Shown one piece after another: positions 1 through 11,000 of a stretch of DNA of 64,000 bases. The position numbers were made by a program, and so were the translations under genes. This stretch comes from Nemertoderma westbladi (lineage: Eukaryota; Xenacoelomorpha; Nemertodermatida; Nemertodermatidae). Numbering within the stretch: the stretch's first letter is position 1; every line of letters begins with the position of its first letter. The DNA lies in NCBI GenBank assembly GCA_032718475.1, contig JAUCBJ010007887.1:59418-123417 (forward strand). The letters run 5' to 3'. The notes beneath the pieces were generated by a model. It ran no database searches. It had not been told where the DNA came from and worked only from the letters and a program-made list of their open reading frames with translations.

Positions 1-735
1 CTCACTCTAACCCAGACAGTAATCAACAAACATCAACTGTAAGCTTTTGTATAATGTATTACCAGTACTGTACACCAGATGAATAGCTCTTCCCAGTGAA
101 TCCTATGACAATAATCTATAAGGTTACTCACTGCTATGTTAGATGGGAGGCCAGGTAATTGAATTGTAAGCACTGGGCCGTTTAAATGGTTTATAGGTTG
201 ATGATAAAATGAATGATGAAGGACCCAACTAACACTACGTTTGTCTATATGGACGGTCTCCTTACAGCTTTTCTACCGGCTTTTCTAGTTGAATCATATT
301 ATTCTGCAACCAAATAATTTACTCTTTTAGGCGAATTTGTGCGTTTTTTTGCCGGACTAAGAAATTTTGGCGACGTTCTGTGCGAGATTGGCGATATTTG
401 AAAAGATTCTGAGGCTCAAATATGTTGCTCAAATGACTGAATAGCCTAAATTAAAAAGTTGGTGCATACTTGACGAGGTGAAATCGGTGAAATTCGACAT
501 TAAATTTGCAAAACCGCTATTTTTCATTGATCCCTTGATCGAAACGCCACAAAAAATATACAGTCTTGTGCGCAACAAAAATCTATGTAGAGCTTGTTAT
601 TAAAATTTTTGCGTACCTGCTTGAGTTTTTGAGATATTGGATGGTTTATACACACATACACAGATAACCACATCGTGTTTTTGAATGGCTCAACTCTTGA
701 CAAAAACTACCCTGGCCTATTAATAGGCAGGTTCG
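1..735. repeat. Dispersed repeat X, copy 1 (left end outside window)
   Basis: This stretch aligns almost throughout with 3591-3637 plus 5685-6372. Shared marks include a block about TTACTCTTTTAG, the block GGCTCAAATATGTTGCTCAA, and a right end around CCTGGCCTATTAATAGGCAG. Similarity stops near 735, about 280 bp before EGF exon 1. No open frame of note and no terminal repeats were seen, so the class is unknown. It could be a non-autonomous transposon or an old duplication of intron sequence. The second copy shows that a LINE inserted into this family. Confidence 0.7.
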
Positions 736-1013
736 TTATTATTTTGTTTCAGTAACTTCATCTGGTTATTCATTGTTATTGGTTTTCGTGTTATGGTACC
801 ATTTGTTTTATTTTTATCTGTTTCTGTACTTGTATTTGAATATCATATTATTATGTCATATATTTTTGTCATTGCAGTTGTAAATAATATTTCAGTTGTA
901 GTGAAATTATTGAATATTATGGCACATTATGTATCGTATTTAACACAAATTGTTGTCTGTAATATACCAACTAACTATTTCACTCAAAAAACTAAATCGA
1001 TTTGATTTTACAG

Positions 1014-1163
1014 ACACTAATGAGTGTGAAATGGGAGTAGAAACGCATAGTTGCATAGCAACTGATACAACCACAGGAAGTTGCACTGATAACCCATCGA
1101 GTTACCAATGTGACTGTAACGATGGATATGAACCAATTATTGGTGACCCAGTTCATTGCCAAG
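1014..1163 (+). CDS. Host exon: calcium-binding EGF-like domain (exon 1 of 2 visible)
   Basis: This is an internal exon of a host gene. It is 150 bp long, preceded by a pyrimidine-containing ...TTTTACAG acceptor and followed by a GT donor (GTTATA, a weak match to consensus). Read from a G supplied by the previous exon it starts D-T-N-E-C, the usual cbEGF opening with calcium-ligand residues, and ends C-Q-G. Six cysteines are spaced as in an EGF module (C...C...C...C-D-C...C), followed by NDGYEP before the last Cys. Both splice phases are 1, so the exon could be skipped or repeated without breaking the frame, as is typical of extracellular EGF arrays. The fold normally stabilises rod-like secreted or receptor proteins. 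The exon at 52239 has the same strand and phase and is probably the next exon of the same gene. Which EGF protein it is cannot be told from two modules. Confidence 0.85.
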
Positions 1164-1695
1164 GTTATATTATACATATAACAATATATTATACTGTAGT
1201 TGTTCCTTGCAGATACTACGATGGTTTTCAATGAATTTCAGTTACTATGAAAATAACCCGACGTAAATGGTTCTACATTTTATATTTCTTACTCACAAAT
1301 CGTGGGGGACTTGATTGAAATTAGAATATTGATTAATTCCAAGATAGCACCATTTTAACGAATTCATTAAAAAGGCATTTTACGATTAAAAATAGTTTGT
1401 TGAAGGAATGTTCTTACAGTACAAGTTAATATTTTACGATTAACAACTAAAAATTTTTTTGTTAACCCGCTTGTTCGCCTGTGGTTATTTAGAAAATAAT
1501 CACAAATATTGACGCGAGGTAGGTTTCAAACCACTTAGAGAGATTATACTCTTTCTTAATATATAATTATGAAAGTCATCATTAATTAATGATGACAACT
1601 ATTGGTAACCTCTGCCGGGGTCGGACACACACTACCATACCAGTGCCACAAAGATAAGATCTCGAGTACTATTAGCTGTTACGAACGAAAAAGCG
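1164..1695 (+). other. Start of long intron; AT-rich, no gene seen
   Basis: AT-rich intronic sequence after the EGF exon. No conserved coding frame, RNA gene or clear transposon end was recognised. Confidence 0.5.
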
Positions 1696-2312
1696 TCACA
1701 TGAAAGTTTTTAAGTGATGTTGTACAACCCCCCTTCCATCTGTAATGCTCTAGCCAGTTCACATGAAAGTTTTTAAGTAATGTTGTAAGTACTACCCCCC
1801 TTCCATCTGTAATGCTCTAGCCCGTTCGTATTTAAGTTTTTAAGTAATGTTGTACGTACAACCACCCTTCCATCTGTAATGCTCTAGCCCGTTCATATTT
1901 AAGTTTTTAAGTAATGTTGTACGTACAACCCCCCTTCCATCTGTAATGCTCTAGCCCGTTCATATTTAAGTTTTTAAGTAATGTTGTACGTACAACCACC
2001 CTTCCATCTGTAATGCTCTAGCCCGTTCATATTTAAGTTTTTAAGTAATGTTGTACGTACAACCCCCCTTCCATCTGAAATGCTCTAGCCCGTTCATATT
2101 TAAGTTTTTAAGTAATGTTGTACGTACAACCCCCCTTCCATCTGTAATGCTCTAGCCCGTTCATATTTAAGTTTTTAAGTAATGTTGTACGTACAACCAC
2201 CCTTCCATCTGTAATGCTCTAGCCCGTTCATATTTAAGTTTTTAAGTAATGTTGTACGTACAAAACCCCCCTTCCATCTGTAATGCTCTAGTCGTTCATA
2301 TTTAAGTTTTTC
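1696..2312. repeat. 67-bp minisatellite, nine copies
   Basis: The string GCTCTAG recurs at 1747, 1814, 1881, 1948, 2015, 2082, 2149, 2216 and 2285, a spacing of 67 bp except the last (69). Each unit holds AAGTTTTTAAGTAATGTTGT, a GTACGTAC palindrome (absent from the first two units), a C-rich tract and TTCCATCTGTAATGC. The C-rich tract is CCACCC in units 3, 5 and 8 and CCCCCC in the others, so part of the array reads as a 134-bp dimer. The outermost units are the most divergent. Confidence 0.92.
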
Positions 2313-3089
2313 CTGACAACAAGGTTTATCCCTTTTTCTTTGAGAGGACCCTATTATTCATCTATATCTTTATTGTTTTCGATGACTTTTATAAGGTCCT
2401 CGCATGATGTTACCTCGAGTTCAACTAAAATTATGTGCATGTTTTTATAAATTCCACTGTTTCAAGTGATTAAAAAGACAATGCTCCATTGATTAAAAAT
2501 ACGACGAAATGGGTGAGTTGCTGCAAATCTCTCCGAATATACCGGTAGGATACTATCCAGGTTTCCCAAACTGACTGAAAATAGTTTATACAGTAGGCCT
2601 AATGAAATCATTCTGGCTAAGCTAACCCTAACACAGTAACGCTAACCATTCTGCCACTGCTGTATGTCCTATACAGTAATGCTTCATAAGACAAAAAGCT
2701 GCACTGAGAGCATAACAGGAACATTTTCATTGAACAGGCTCTCATTGCAGATTTTAGTCTTATCTTAATGATTAGTTAGCGTAATCAAGTATGCCTACGG
2801 AAGACAAGTACCAGTAGGGTAAGTTAAGTATGGATGGATAAAGGTCTGACAATAAACTGATAAAAGTATAGGCGTCATGGGGTGGTAGAAAAAGGAACAA
2901 ATCTGCCAGTAGGCCCAAACAAACAAGACTACCTGCCCAGTAGGCCTACTTTTATTAATTTATTGAAACCATCTGTCAGTTTGTGAATTACTTTGATTTG
3001 AAAACTGGTACGGTACCGGTACCTATCTAAGACGAATTACTAAATTACACACAGGTGCAATCCTGTAAAATTCCTCTCCATGACGCCAT
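2313..3089 (+). other. Intron, no gene or element recognised
   Basis: Unique-looking AT-rich intron sequence. Nothing on either strand looks coding. Confidence 0.45.
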
Positions 3090-3094
3090 CTTAC

Positions 3095-3255
3095 GCAAAA
3101 AAGCTGTCAGCAAAAACATGTCGGCAGTCAGCAAAACCCTGTCGGCAAAACTTCTTGCCTGACGGCAAAAACCTGTCTTCTGCCAGCAAAAACCAGTCGG
3201 CTCTAGGTAAAAACCTGTTGGCAACAACCTATCGGCAAAACTTGTCGGCTGTTGG
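3095..3255. repeat. Degenerate short tandem repeat (TCGGCAAAA motif)
   Basis: About eight diverged units of roughly 20 bp built on (G)TCGGCAAAA(CCTG). Variants include CAGCAAAAAC, CGGCAAAAC and GGTAAAAACC. The two short open frames that cross it on opposite strands are by-products of the repeat and not genes. Confidence 0.6.
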
Positions 3256-3539
3256 TTCTTAGGTTTACCCCAACTTACCAATCAAGATATTTATAAGAAA
3301 AGTACAGTAGGCCTATCTACAGTAGTTAAACATATTTATAAACCCATTGATAAAAATGCGCGTATCAAAATATAGTTAAAATATCAAAAATATTTGATGC
3401 TAGAAATCCAGTAAGCTGGCTTTAAAACCAGTACCCTGAGTGAGCGAAAATGAAAACACGAAAATTGCCATCAACTCAACTATAGAGATACCAGCTGCTG
3501 GTACTCATGGGGGCCTAGTAAGCTACTACTATTTATTGA

Positions 3540-3637
3540 ATGGATAGGGCCAAACTGCAGAGAAGTTACTTGCCAAATTTATTACTATCTCACTCTAACC
3601 CAGAGAGTAATCAAACATCAACTGTTCGTTTGTATAA
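3540..3637. repeat. Repeat X copy 2, left part with target-site duplication
   Basis: From 3591 on, this matches the first 50 bases of the window (CTCACTCTAACCCAGA...). It ends at 3637 with TTGTATAA (3630-3637), which is repeated at 5685-5692 where X resumes. The 8-bp duplication marks insertion of the RTE-like fragment at 3638-5684. Confidence 0.75.
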
Positions 3638-3801
3638 CGCCCTCCAGGGAGACACACTTGCACCATTCTTGTTCATAATTATGGTTGACTATCAATGTTC
3701 TACGCATGTCCTTAGCCTTAGATCATCATAATGATGATGGGGTGATGATAACTCCACCTACTGGCTCCAGAAGTCGAGGAAATCCTGCCAAGTACCTAAC
3801 T

Positions 3802-5168
3802 ACTTACCTACTTACCTAAGCGCCTACTTACCTAAGCGAAATCGTCTCCTTCTCTGAGGGTCACTCTGGGCTGCGATCTGGAGGCGAGAACCGGGCCGTC
3901 ATACCTTGTCGTAACCTGGTTAGAGGGTGCAGTTCCTTTTCGTACCGTGGGGCCGTTGGTTGGAACGGTCTACCATTGGTTACTCGCAGCTGTGAAACCC
4001 AAGGTTCCACCTTGGTGTAGTGGTTGCATTGAATTCACATCTCCCGTAGGTCGTGGGTTCGATCCTCACATGGGCCAGGGCAGTTTTCGTTTCGGCACGA
4101 ATGCTTTAAAGGGACCAGCCAGGGCGCATCTCTGCCTTGCATCCTTAAGTGGTAGCTAAATGAGTACTGGAGTTTCCTCTGGGGAGTAAAGTTCTGGGGG
4201 GACCGCACTGGAAATAAGTCGTCAGACTTTGTGCGTAATCCCTGGCCTAGTTGCCGAAGAAAATTTACTTTTTTACTTAACTCTGGAAACTTTCAAACAC
4301 TCTGTAAAAAGATAATTTTTGTCAATGGCAGCTGAAAATGAAAATAATGACTACATTTTTATTTAAAATTCAATAAGAGATAGATATTACTCAATGGCCG
4401 CTGAAAATGAAAATCTATATTATTATTTAAAACTCAATAATCAAAAGTAAATATAGATATAGATAGAATAATAAAAATAATACGGTATTTTAAAGTGGAA
4501 TTTGTTCTGTTATATTAGGTGTAATATGTATTTTTGTGTACTAAGCATTTTTTATTATATGGGTAATAATCTATACGGTAATTTGATTAGACAGAGGTGA
4601 ATATGATTAATACCACGGTATTTTGATTAGAGATGAATATAAGTAACACTACGGTATTTTGCTTAGAGGTGAACATGATTAATACTGTACTACAGTATAT
4701 TGAATAGTGATCAATACTACGGCGATTAATACCAAATACCAGGATATTTCAACCATATGTTATTATTTCGTCCAATTAATTTGTACATTATGACACGTAA
4801 ACGTATATATTTTCATATGTTTTATTTTATTTTATCCACATGTAATTTTAAACGTTTTTAAATTTAAGCTGCATTAATCATTTTAACAGGGGACCTGCAT
4901 GGAAACGAGTTCTATGAACTCATGCAGTTATCCCCGTCAGAACATTTTATTAGATAATCTTTAGCAGATACGAGATGCTTTACCAGATAACTACTGAAAA
5001 GTAATACCTACGTATGCCTACTTTTTGACATTAATTTTATACGGTAAAAGTGTATGTACAGCACTTAGGTATTTGGTACCATATGTCTAATATTTTTATT
5101 TCTGTGTATGTGTATTTCTGTGTATTCCATGCGATTTTCTGTCTCTGACAATAAATAACTTCAACTTC
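3802..5168 (+). mobile_element. 3' fragment of a Jockey/CR1-type LINE inserted in the RTE fragment
   Basis: The short translated stretch FSYRGAVGWNGLPLVTRSC at about 3937-3993 resembles the extreme C-terminus of ORF2 in Jockey/CR1-group LINEs, and LETFKHSVK-like sequence follows at about 4274 after an inserted SINE. A stop near 4334 leads into ~830 bp of AT-rich 3' untranslated region ending in AATAAATAACTTCAACTTCAAC-like simple repeats. The host RTE sequence reads CCTAACT before it and AACTGATC after it, so AACT may be a short duplication or may belong to the repeat tail. This is inferred from short motifs only. Confidence 0.55.
4001..4280 (+). mobile_element. tRNA-derived SINE, copy 1
   Basis: The 5' head is tRNA-like, with an A-box-like TGGTGTAGTGG at 4013-4023 and a B box GGTTCGATCC at 4056-4065 with a flanking T-arm stem. 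A non-tRNA body follows (CGTTTCGGCACGAATGC, then AAGGGACCAGCC). Bases 4001-4195 match 41246-41440 on the other strand. Beyond 4195 the two copies differ. Here another ~85 bp run to a T-rich end. SINEs of this sort are transcribed by RNA polymerase III and move with a partner LINE. The partner cannot be told. Confidence 0.8.
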
Positions 5169-5684
5169 AACTGATCTAGACTTATGATCTTAGGATCTTA
5201 TTGATGACTTAGGAGTACTCTCAGAATCACTAGAGGGCCCAAGGCTCAGCTCATTAGAACATGCTGCTTCTAGTGTTGGTCTTTTAATTAACTACAGAAA
5301 GACCAAAAGTTTGACAGTTAACTTTGAACGTCCCCAGCAAGTCTCTGATCGGATGAGCATAAGCTCAAAGGATGGTATGCTTGAGCATGTGGATGACTTC
5401 TGTTACTTGGGATCATGGATCGCCTCCGCTTTGCAGGACATTGCTTTCGCCGTGAGGACCAGCCAGTGCATAATCTTGTACTTTGGCAGCCTCATGGAGT
5501 GAATGAGCATGGTGGACAGCCCATGACTTTCTTGAGACGCATCTTAAAGGACACTGGCCTTGAAGATGCGGATGATCTAGCAAATGTCATGGGTGATAGG
5601 GAGCTGTGGCGGCGCTATTTTGTCGACAAGCCGGCACAGCATTCTTAAAAATGCAGCTGCAATGCAGCATTCCAATCCTAGTAG

Positions 5685-6372
5685 TTGTATAATGTATTAC
5701 CCCGACAGCTGAATAGCTCTTCCCAGTGAATGCTATGGGAATATCTATAAGGATACTACTCACTGCTATGTTAGGTGGGAGGCCAGCTGATTGAATTGTA
5801 AGCACTGGGCCATTCTAATATTTTAGGTTGATGATAATGAATGAGGAGGGACCAAACTAACACTACGTTTGTCTATGGATGGGCTCCTTATAGCCAGCTT
5901 GCTGGCTTTGCTACAGTAGTTAAATCATATTATTATGCAACCAATAATTTACTCTTTTAGACGAATTATTACGTTTTTTGCTGGTCTTTTTTGTTGGCGA
6001 TGGTCTGTGCGAGATTGGCGATATTTGAAAAAATTCTGAGGCTCAAATATGTTGCTCAAATGACTGTATAGCCCAAACAAAAAAAGTTGGTGCATACTCG
6101 ACAAGTTGAAATAAACGGTGCAATTCGACTTTAGATTTTCCAAACCGCTACTTTTCAGGGACCCTGTGATCGAAACGCTACAAAAAATATAGTCTTGTAC
6201 GCAACCAACATTTATGTAGAGTTTGTTGTTTAAATTTTTGCGTACCTGCATGAGTTTTTAGGATATTTGATGGTTATACATAGCCCTAAACATACACATT
6301 ACCACATCGTGTTTTTGAATGGCTCTACTCTTGACAATAACTACCCTGGCCTATTAATAGGCAGGTACATTA
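5685..6372. repeat. Repeat X copy 2, right part
   Basis: Continuation of repeat X after the nested insertion. It begins with the second TTGTATAA and matches about 48-735. Similarity ends after CCTGGCCTATTAATAGGCAGG. The open frames here are not conserved between the two copies, so the repeat is probably non-coding. Confidence 0.75.
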
Positions 6373-6619
6373 TTAACCTTAATTTTGTTTTTCCTGAAAA
6401 TGTATGGTTCTCTGTCTAGATCATCTCACATAGATATTGTTTCAGTAGGATTTGACACAGAGTAGGATTTGACACAGAAGTCAATCACTGTGATAGCATG
6501 AAATTGAAAAGAGGACAATCTATATAACTTATACTGTACAACAGCTCTCTGTTGGCAGCAATTTATATTTAGTGCACATTGCACTGCCCTTGAAATACAA
6601 CATATTCCTTTTGTATTGA
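6373..6619 (+). other. Intron, nothing recognised
   Basis: AT-rich sequence with a short local duplication (AGTAGGATTTGACACAGA twice near 6447-6478). No coding signal. Confidence 0.4.
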
Positions 6620-6905
6620 TTTAGTTTTTATTTTTTCTCTCGCCGCTTCATTTCTTAATTCCGCTTACTCTCTCTCTTTAATTTATCTCTGCTCTTTTTC
6701 ATATGCCATTAATTCTCTCTTGTTCTCGTTTCTTACATTGTTTCTGTTCCTCTCGTTCACGTTTCTCACACTCACATTTCTCATGTCCCATGTTACTCTT
6801 GCTCTCTTCTCTTGTAACACGCCTATCTCTGGTCTTTGTCTCTCTCTCTCTTTTCTCATGCTCTCACTCATGCTCTTGACCCACTGCTTTACTCACATTT
6901 GCATT
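6620..6905. repeat. Pyrimidine-rich low-complexity tract
   Basis: Imperfect CT/TC-rich tract (CTCTCT, TTTCTC, CTCACA motifs). The open frames on both strands across it are composition artefacts. Confidence 0.7.
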
Positions 6906-7094
6906 GCTGATTGAATCATCAGTGTTCAACCCTTCGTATTCCACTTCTGTAGGACTACATAGGCCTCCTACTATCAATTTTAAATCCAGTCCATTTCCCT
7001 TAACTCTACCGAAAATATGGTTTTTCACAGCCTGGATATTATCTCAAAGGACCTTGTCTTCGTCTTCCTTCCTGGGCCATCCTCATATAGGGGT

Positions 7095-7122
7095 GGTTAA
7101 GAATCATGTCATTGTGGTCAAT
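7095..7122. repeat. 28-bp target-site duplication of RTE-1, left copy
   Basis: This segment (contains ATCATGTCATTGTGGTCAAT) directly abuts the (CTA)n end of RTE-1. It recurs at 40761-40788 with 26 of 28 bases equal, next to the other end of RTE-1. That makes 7123-40760 one disrupted insertion. Confidence 0.75.
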
Positions 7123-8077
7123 ACTACTACTAGGATCGGCATGCTGCATTGCAGCTGCATTTTTAAGAATGCTGTGCCGGCTTATCGACAAAATTGCACC
7201 GCCACAACTCCCTATCACCCATGACATTTGCTAGATCATCCGCATCTTCAAGGCCAGTGTCCTTTAAGATGCGTCTCAAGAAAGTCATGGGCTGTTCACC
7301 ATGCTTATTCACTCCATGAGGCTGCCAAAGTACAAGATTATGCACTGGCTGGTCCTCACGGTGAAAGCAATGTCCTGCAAAGCGGAGGCGATTTTGTTCT
7401 AGTGTCAAGCTTGGGGGAAACAATGAGACACCTCCAATGTTATATAGTGTCTGGTTGGAGATGTGTGCATTGTACTTGACACAATGAACCCGGCGTAGCA
7501 TTCTTGTGAATGTGCCATCCAGAGATTTGGTGTCCTCAGCAGTTAGAGCCCAGCATGGACTCCCATAGAGGAGTACTGGAACTACTGCTGCTCTAAATAA
7601 TCGGACCTTAAGTTTCCGATTAATTCTCGACGATTTCCAAATCCTGGAAAGCCTATTCAAGGCTGCCCATGCCTTTCCCTTACGTATTCGAAGGTCCTCA
7701 CCTGATTTCCGGATCCATGATCCCAGGTAACAGAAGTCATACACATGCTCAAGCATACCATCTTTTGAGCTTATGCTCATCCGATCAGAGACTTGCTGAG
7801 GACTTTCAAAGTTAACTGCCAAAATTTTGGTCTTTCTGGAGTTAATAAAAAGACCAACACTAGAAGCAGCATGTTCTAATGAGCTGAGGAGCCGTTGGGC
7901 TCCCTCGAGTGATTCTGAGAGTACTACTAAGTCATCAGCAAAGTCTTGATCAGTTAGGTACTTGGCAGGATTTCCTCGACTTCTGGAGCCAGTAGGTGGA
8001 GTTATCATCACCCCATCATCATTATGATGATCTAAGGATATGCGTAGAACATAGTCAACAACAATTATGAACAAGAA
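7123..8077 (-). pseudogene. RTE-1: 3' half of an RTE-like LINE (RT C-terminal part)
   Basis: Reading on the minus strand, the frame (to 7163) begins within RT motif B and includes the FADD catalytic motif region (here FADDLVVLS). A conserved C-terminal region follows (YGSPCWALT, LRFAGHCFHRED), then the stop, a GCTGCAATGCAGC hairpin and a short (TAG)n tail at 7123. It stops abruptly at 8077 in AATTATGAACAAGAA, where RLE-1 entered. The missing 5' half of the same element lies at 39712-40760. No endonuclease domain is present in any copy here, so assignment to the RTE clade rests on the short 3' UTR with simple-repeat tail and on RT style. Confidence 0.8.
8063..8077. repeat. 15-bp target-site duplication of RLE-1, left copy
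   Basis: AATTATGAACAAGAA here and AATTATGAACATGAA at 39712-39726 differ at one base. Both are RTE sequence, so they mark where RLE-1 inserted into RTE-1. A second left copy sits at 12352-12366 because of the tandem duplication. Confidence 0.8.
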
Positions 8078-11000
8078 CATAGCCAACACTTGCTACTTCC
8101 AACACATAGAACAGTATAGGCTATCAGTACAGCAGAACAGCAGTACAGCCTTTGATACTGCCGACAGCCAGACTGCTTGGCGCCAAACAAAGGAGGCTAA
8201 CATTACGGCGGTTTGATATTGCCGACAACACTGAACCTTTGAGGATTGCGGACATTGCTAGCTACCAACCAGCACAGGGATGCCCTCTTGTTGCGGATAT
8301 TGTATAAATGGCACTTTCAAACGCAGTGCGTGGTGCGCCTGCGTGAGGGCAAGCCGAGAATGTCAGTTCGCCGACTACCCAGTCTCAACCCACCCCGATC
8401 AGTAATGGACAACGAAACCTGCCGGCGCCAGCGATCACATTCTTCTCCCAGCCGTCTCCATCCGAGTTGGGGAGGGGTGACGACTCCCTCGATGATACAT
8501 TGTTAGACACATCTGACAGCGATTGCTCTTTTCATTCGCTGAGCGACACGTTGGTGCCTCGATGTTCCCCTTACCGGGTCAGTAAGTCAGCCACATCGAG
8601 CCATGAAGGCGGTGGGTTGAGTCCGCTTGTCGGTTTGTCCATCGATGCCCGCGCGTGTCCACCTGTCGGTTTGTCTGTCACCACGAGTACGTCTGTCGGT
8701 TTGTCTGTCCCCACGGTTGGGTCGTGTAAAGGTCCCCCAGACCAGATGGGTCCCCCCATTCACAAGGGTCCCCCAGACCAGTTGGGTCCCCCCGCTCAAC
8801 TGGGTCCTCCAGACCAGTTGGGTGTCCCAGACCAGTTGGGTCGCCCCGTTCACAAGGGTCCCCCCATTCATAAGGGTCCCCCCGTTTATAAGGTTCTCCC
8901 AGTTCAGCTGGGTCCCCTAGACCAGTTGGGTCCCCAAGACCAGTTGGGCCCCACAGATCAGCTGCCCCCCCCCCCCCCCGTTCATAAGGGTCCCCCAGAC
9001 CAGATGGGTCCCCCCATTCATAACGGTCCCCCAGAACAGTTGGGTCCCCCCGTTCATAAGGGTCCCCAGACCAGTTGGGTCACCCCATTCATAAGGGTCC
9101 CCTGCCCCCCGTTCATAAGGGTCCTTCAGACCAGCTGGGTCCCCCCGTTCATAAGGGTCCCCCAGACCAGTTGGGTCCCCAAGACCAGTTGGGCCCCGCA
9201 GATCAGCTGGGACCCCCGTTCATAAGGGTCCCCCAGACCAGCTGGGCCCCCCATTTATAAGGGTCCCCCAGACCAGTTGGGTCACCCCGTTCATAAGGGT
9301 CCCCCAGACCAGCTGGGCCCCCCCGTTCATAAGGGTCCCCCAGACCAGTTGGGTCCCCCCATTCATAAGGGTCCCCCGCCCCCCGTTCCTAAGGGACCCC
9401 CAGACCAGTTGGGTCCCCCCGTTCGTAAGGGCCCCCCTGTTTATCAGGGTCCCCCAGTTCAGTTGGGTCCCCCAGACCAGTTGGGTCCCTCAGACCAGTT
9501 GGGTCCCCCCGTTCAGTTGGGCCCCCCAGACCAGTTGGGTCCCCCAGACCAGTTGGATCCCCCAGACCAGTTGTGTCCCCCAGACCAGTTGGGTCCCCCA
9601 GACCAGTTGGGCCTTCCCCTTCATAAGGGTCCCACCGTTCATAATGGTCCCCCAGACCAGTTGGGTCCCCCCGTTCATAAGGGTCCCCTGCCCCCCCGTT
9701 CATAAGGGTCCCCCAGATCAGTTGGGTCCCCCCGTTCACAAGGGTCTCCCCGTTCAGTTGGGCCCCCCAGACCAGTTGGGTCCCCCCATTCATAAGTGTC
9801 CCCCAGACCAGCTGGGTCCCCCCGTTCACAAGGGTCCCCCCATTCAGTTGGGTCCCCCAGACCAGCTGGGTCCCCCCGTTCATAAGGGTCCCCCAGACCA
9901 GTTGGGTCCCCAAGACCAGTTGGGCCCCACAGATCACCTGGGCTCCCCCCCCCCCGTTCATAAGGGTCCCCCAGACCAGCTGGGCCCCCCAGTTTATAAG
10001 GGTCCCCCAGACCAGTTGGTTACCCCGTTCATAAGGGTCCCCCAGACCAGCTGGGTCCCTCAGACCAGTTGGGTCCCTCAGACCAGTTGGGTCCCCCCGT
10101 TCAGTTGGGCCCCCCAGACCAGTTGGGTCCCCCAGACAAGTTGTGTCCCCCAGACCAGTTGGGTCCCCCAGACCAGTTGGGCCTTCCCCTTCATAAGTGT
10201 CTCACCGTTCATAATGGTCCCCCAGACCAGTTGGGTCCCCCCGTTCATAAGGGTCCCCTGCCCCCCGTTCATAAGGCTCCCCCAGACCAGCTGGGCCCCC
10301 CATTTATAAGGGTCCCCCAGACCAGTTGGGTCACCCCGTTCATAAGGATCCCCCGCCCCCCGTTCATAAGGGTCCCCCAGACCAGCTGGGTGCCCCCGTT
10401 CATAAGGGTCCCCCAGACCAGTTGGGTCCCCCCGTTCATAAGGGTCCCCCGCCCCCCGTTCATAAGGGACCCCCAGACCAGTTGGGTCCCCCTGTTAGTA
10501 AGGGCCCCCCAGTTTATCAGGGTCCCCCAGTTCAGTTGGGTCCCCCAGACCAGTTGGGTCCCTCAGACCAGTTGGGTCCCCCCATTCAGTTGGGCCCCCC
10601 AGACCAGTTGGGTCCCCCAGACCAGTTGGGCCTTCCCCTTCATAAGGGTCCCACCGTTCATAATGATCCCCCAGACCAGTTGGGTCCCCCCGTTCATAAG
10701 GGTCCCCTGCCCCCCATTCATAAGGGTCCCCCCGTTCACAAGGGTCCCCCCATTCAGTTGGGCCCCCCAGACCAGATGGGTCCCCCCATTCATAAGGGTC
10801 CCCCAGGCCAGTTGGGTCCCCCCGTTCACAAGGGTCCCCCCGGTAGTTGGGTCCCCCAGACCAGTTGGTTCCCCCCGTACACAAGGGACCCCCCATTCAG
10901 CCGGGGCCCCCAGACCCAGGGTCCCCCCGTTCAAGGGGGTTCCAGTTCCTTTGACGACACATTGCCCTTCGGCTCACACTGGACTCCTGACGCACCCCTC

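Larger units (their letters stand above)
3638..5684 (+). pseudogene. 5'-truncated RTE-like LINE fragment, itself interrupted
   Basis: The fragment matches the RTE-like reverse-transcriptase copy at 49853-51770. It starts inside RT motif B (the bases coding G-D-T-L-A-P-F) and ends with the family's 3' hairpin and (TAG)2 tail. It is broken at 3801/5169 by a 1.37 kb insertion, and it has lost the segment corresponding to about 51178-51502 of the long copy, the break falling at a shared ATC. Frame disruptions are several. It is dead and was probably 5'-truncated when it inserted, as is usual for target-primed integration. Flanking TTGTATAA duplications bound it exactly. Confidence 0.85.

Noticed and set aside
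1696-2312. CRISPR array
   Set aside because: The whole 67-bp unit repeats; there are no unique spacers, and the sequence is from an animal genome.
4012-4085. Functional tRNA gene
   Set aside because: Only A and B boxes and a T arm are convincing. The anticodon arm and acceptor stem do not pair, and the sequence runs into a repeated SINE body.
6683-6914. Short open frames in the CT-rich tract
   Set aside because: Low-complexity composition; no start context and no conserved domain.
8730-10925. Collagen-like protein
   Set aside because: Glycine falls every six residues (GPPDQL GPPVHK), not every three, so it cannot form a collagen helix.
8571-10934. Many long open frames on both strands across the GPP array (VPQTSW, LVWGTLMNGGTQ, GDPYERGDPTGLG)
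   Set aside because: The 18-bp cassettes lack stops in several frames. Only the GPPDQL frame joins conserved sequence beyond the array.
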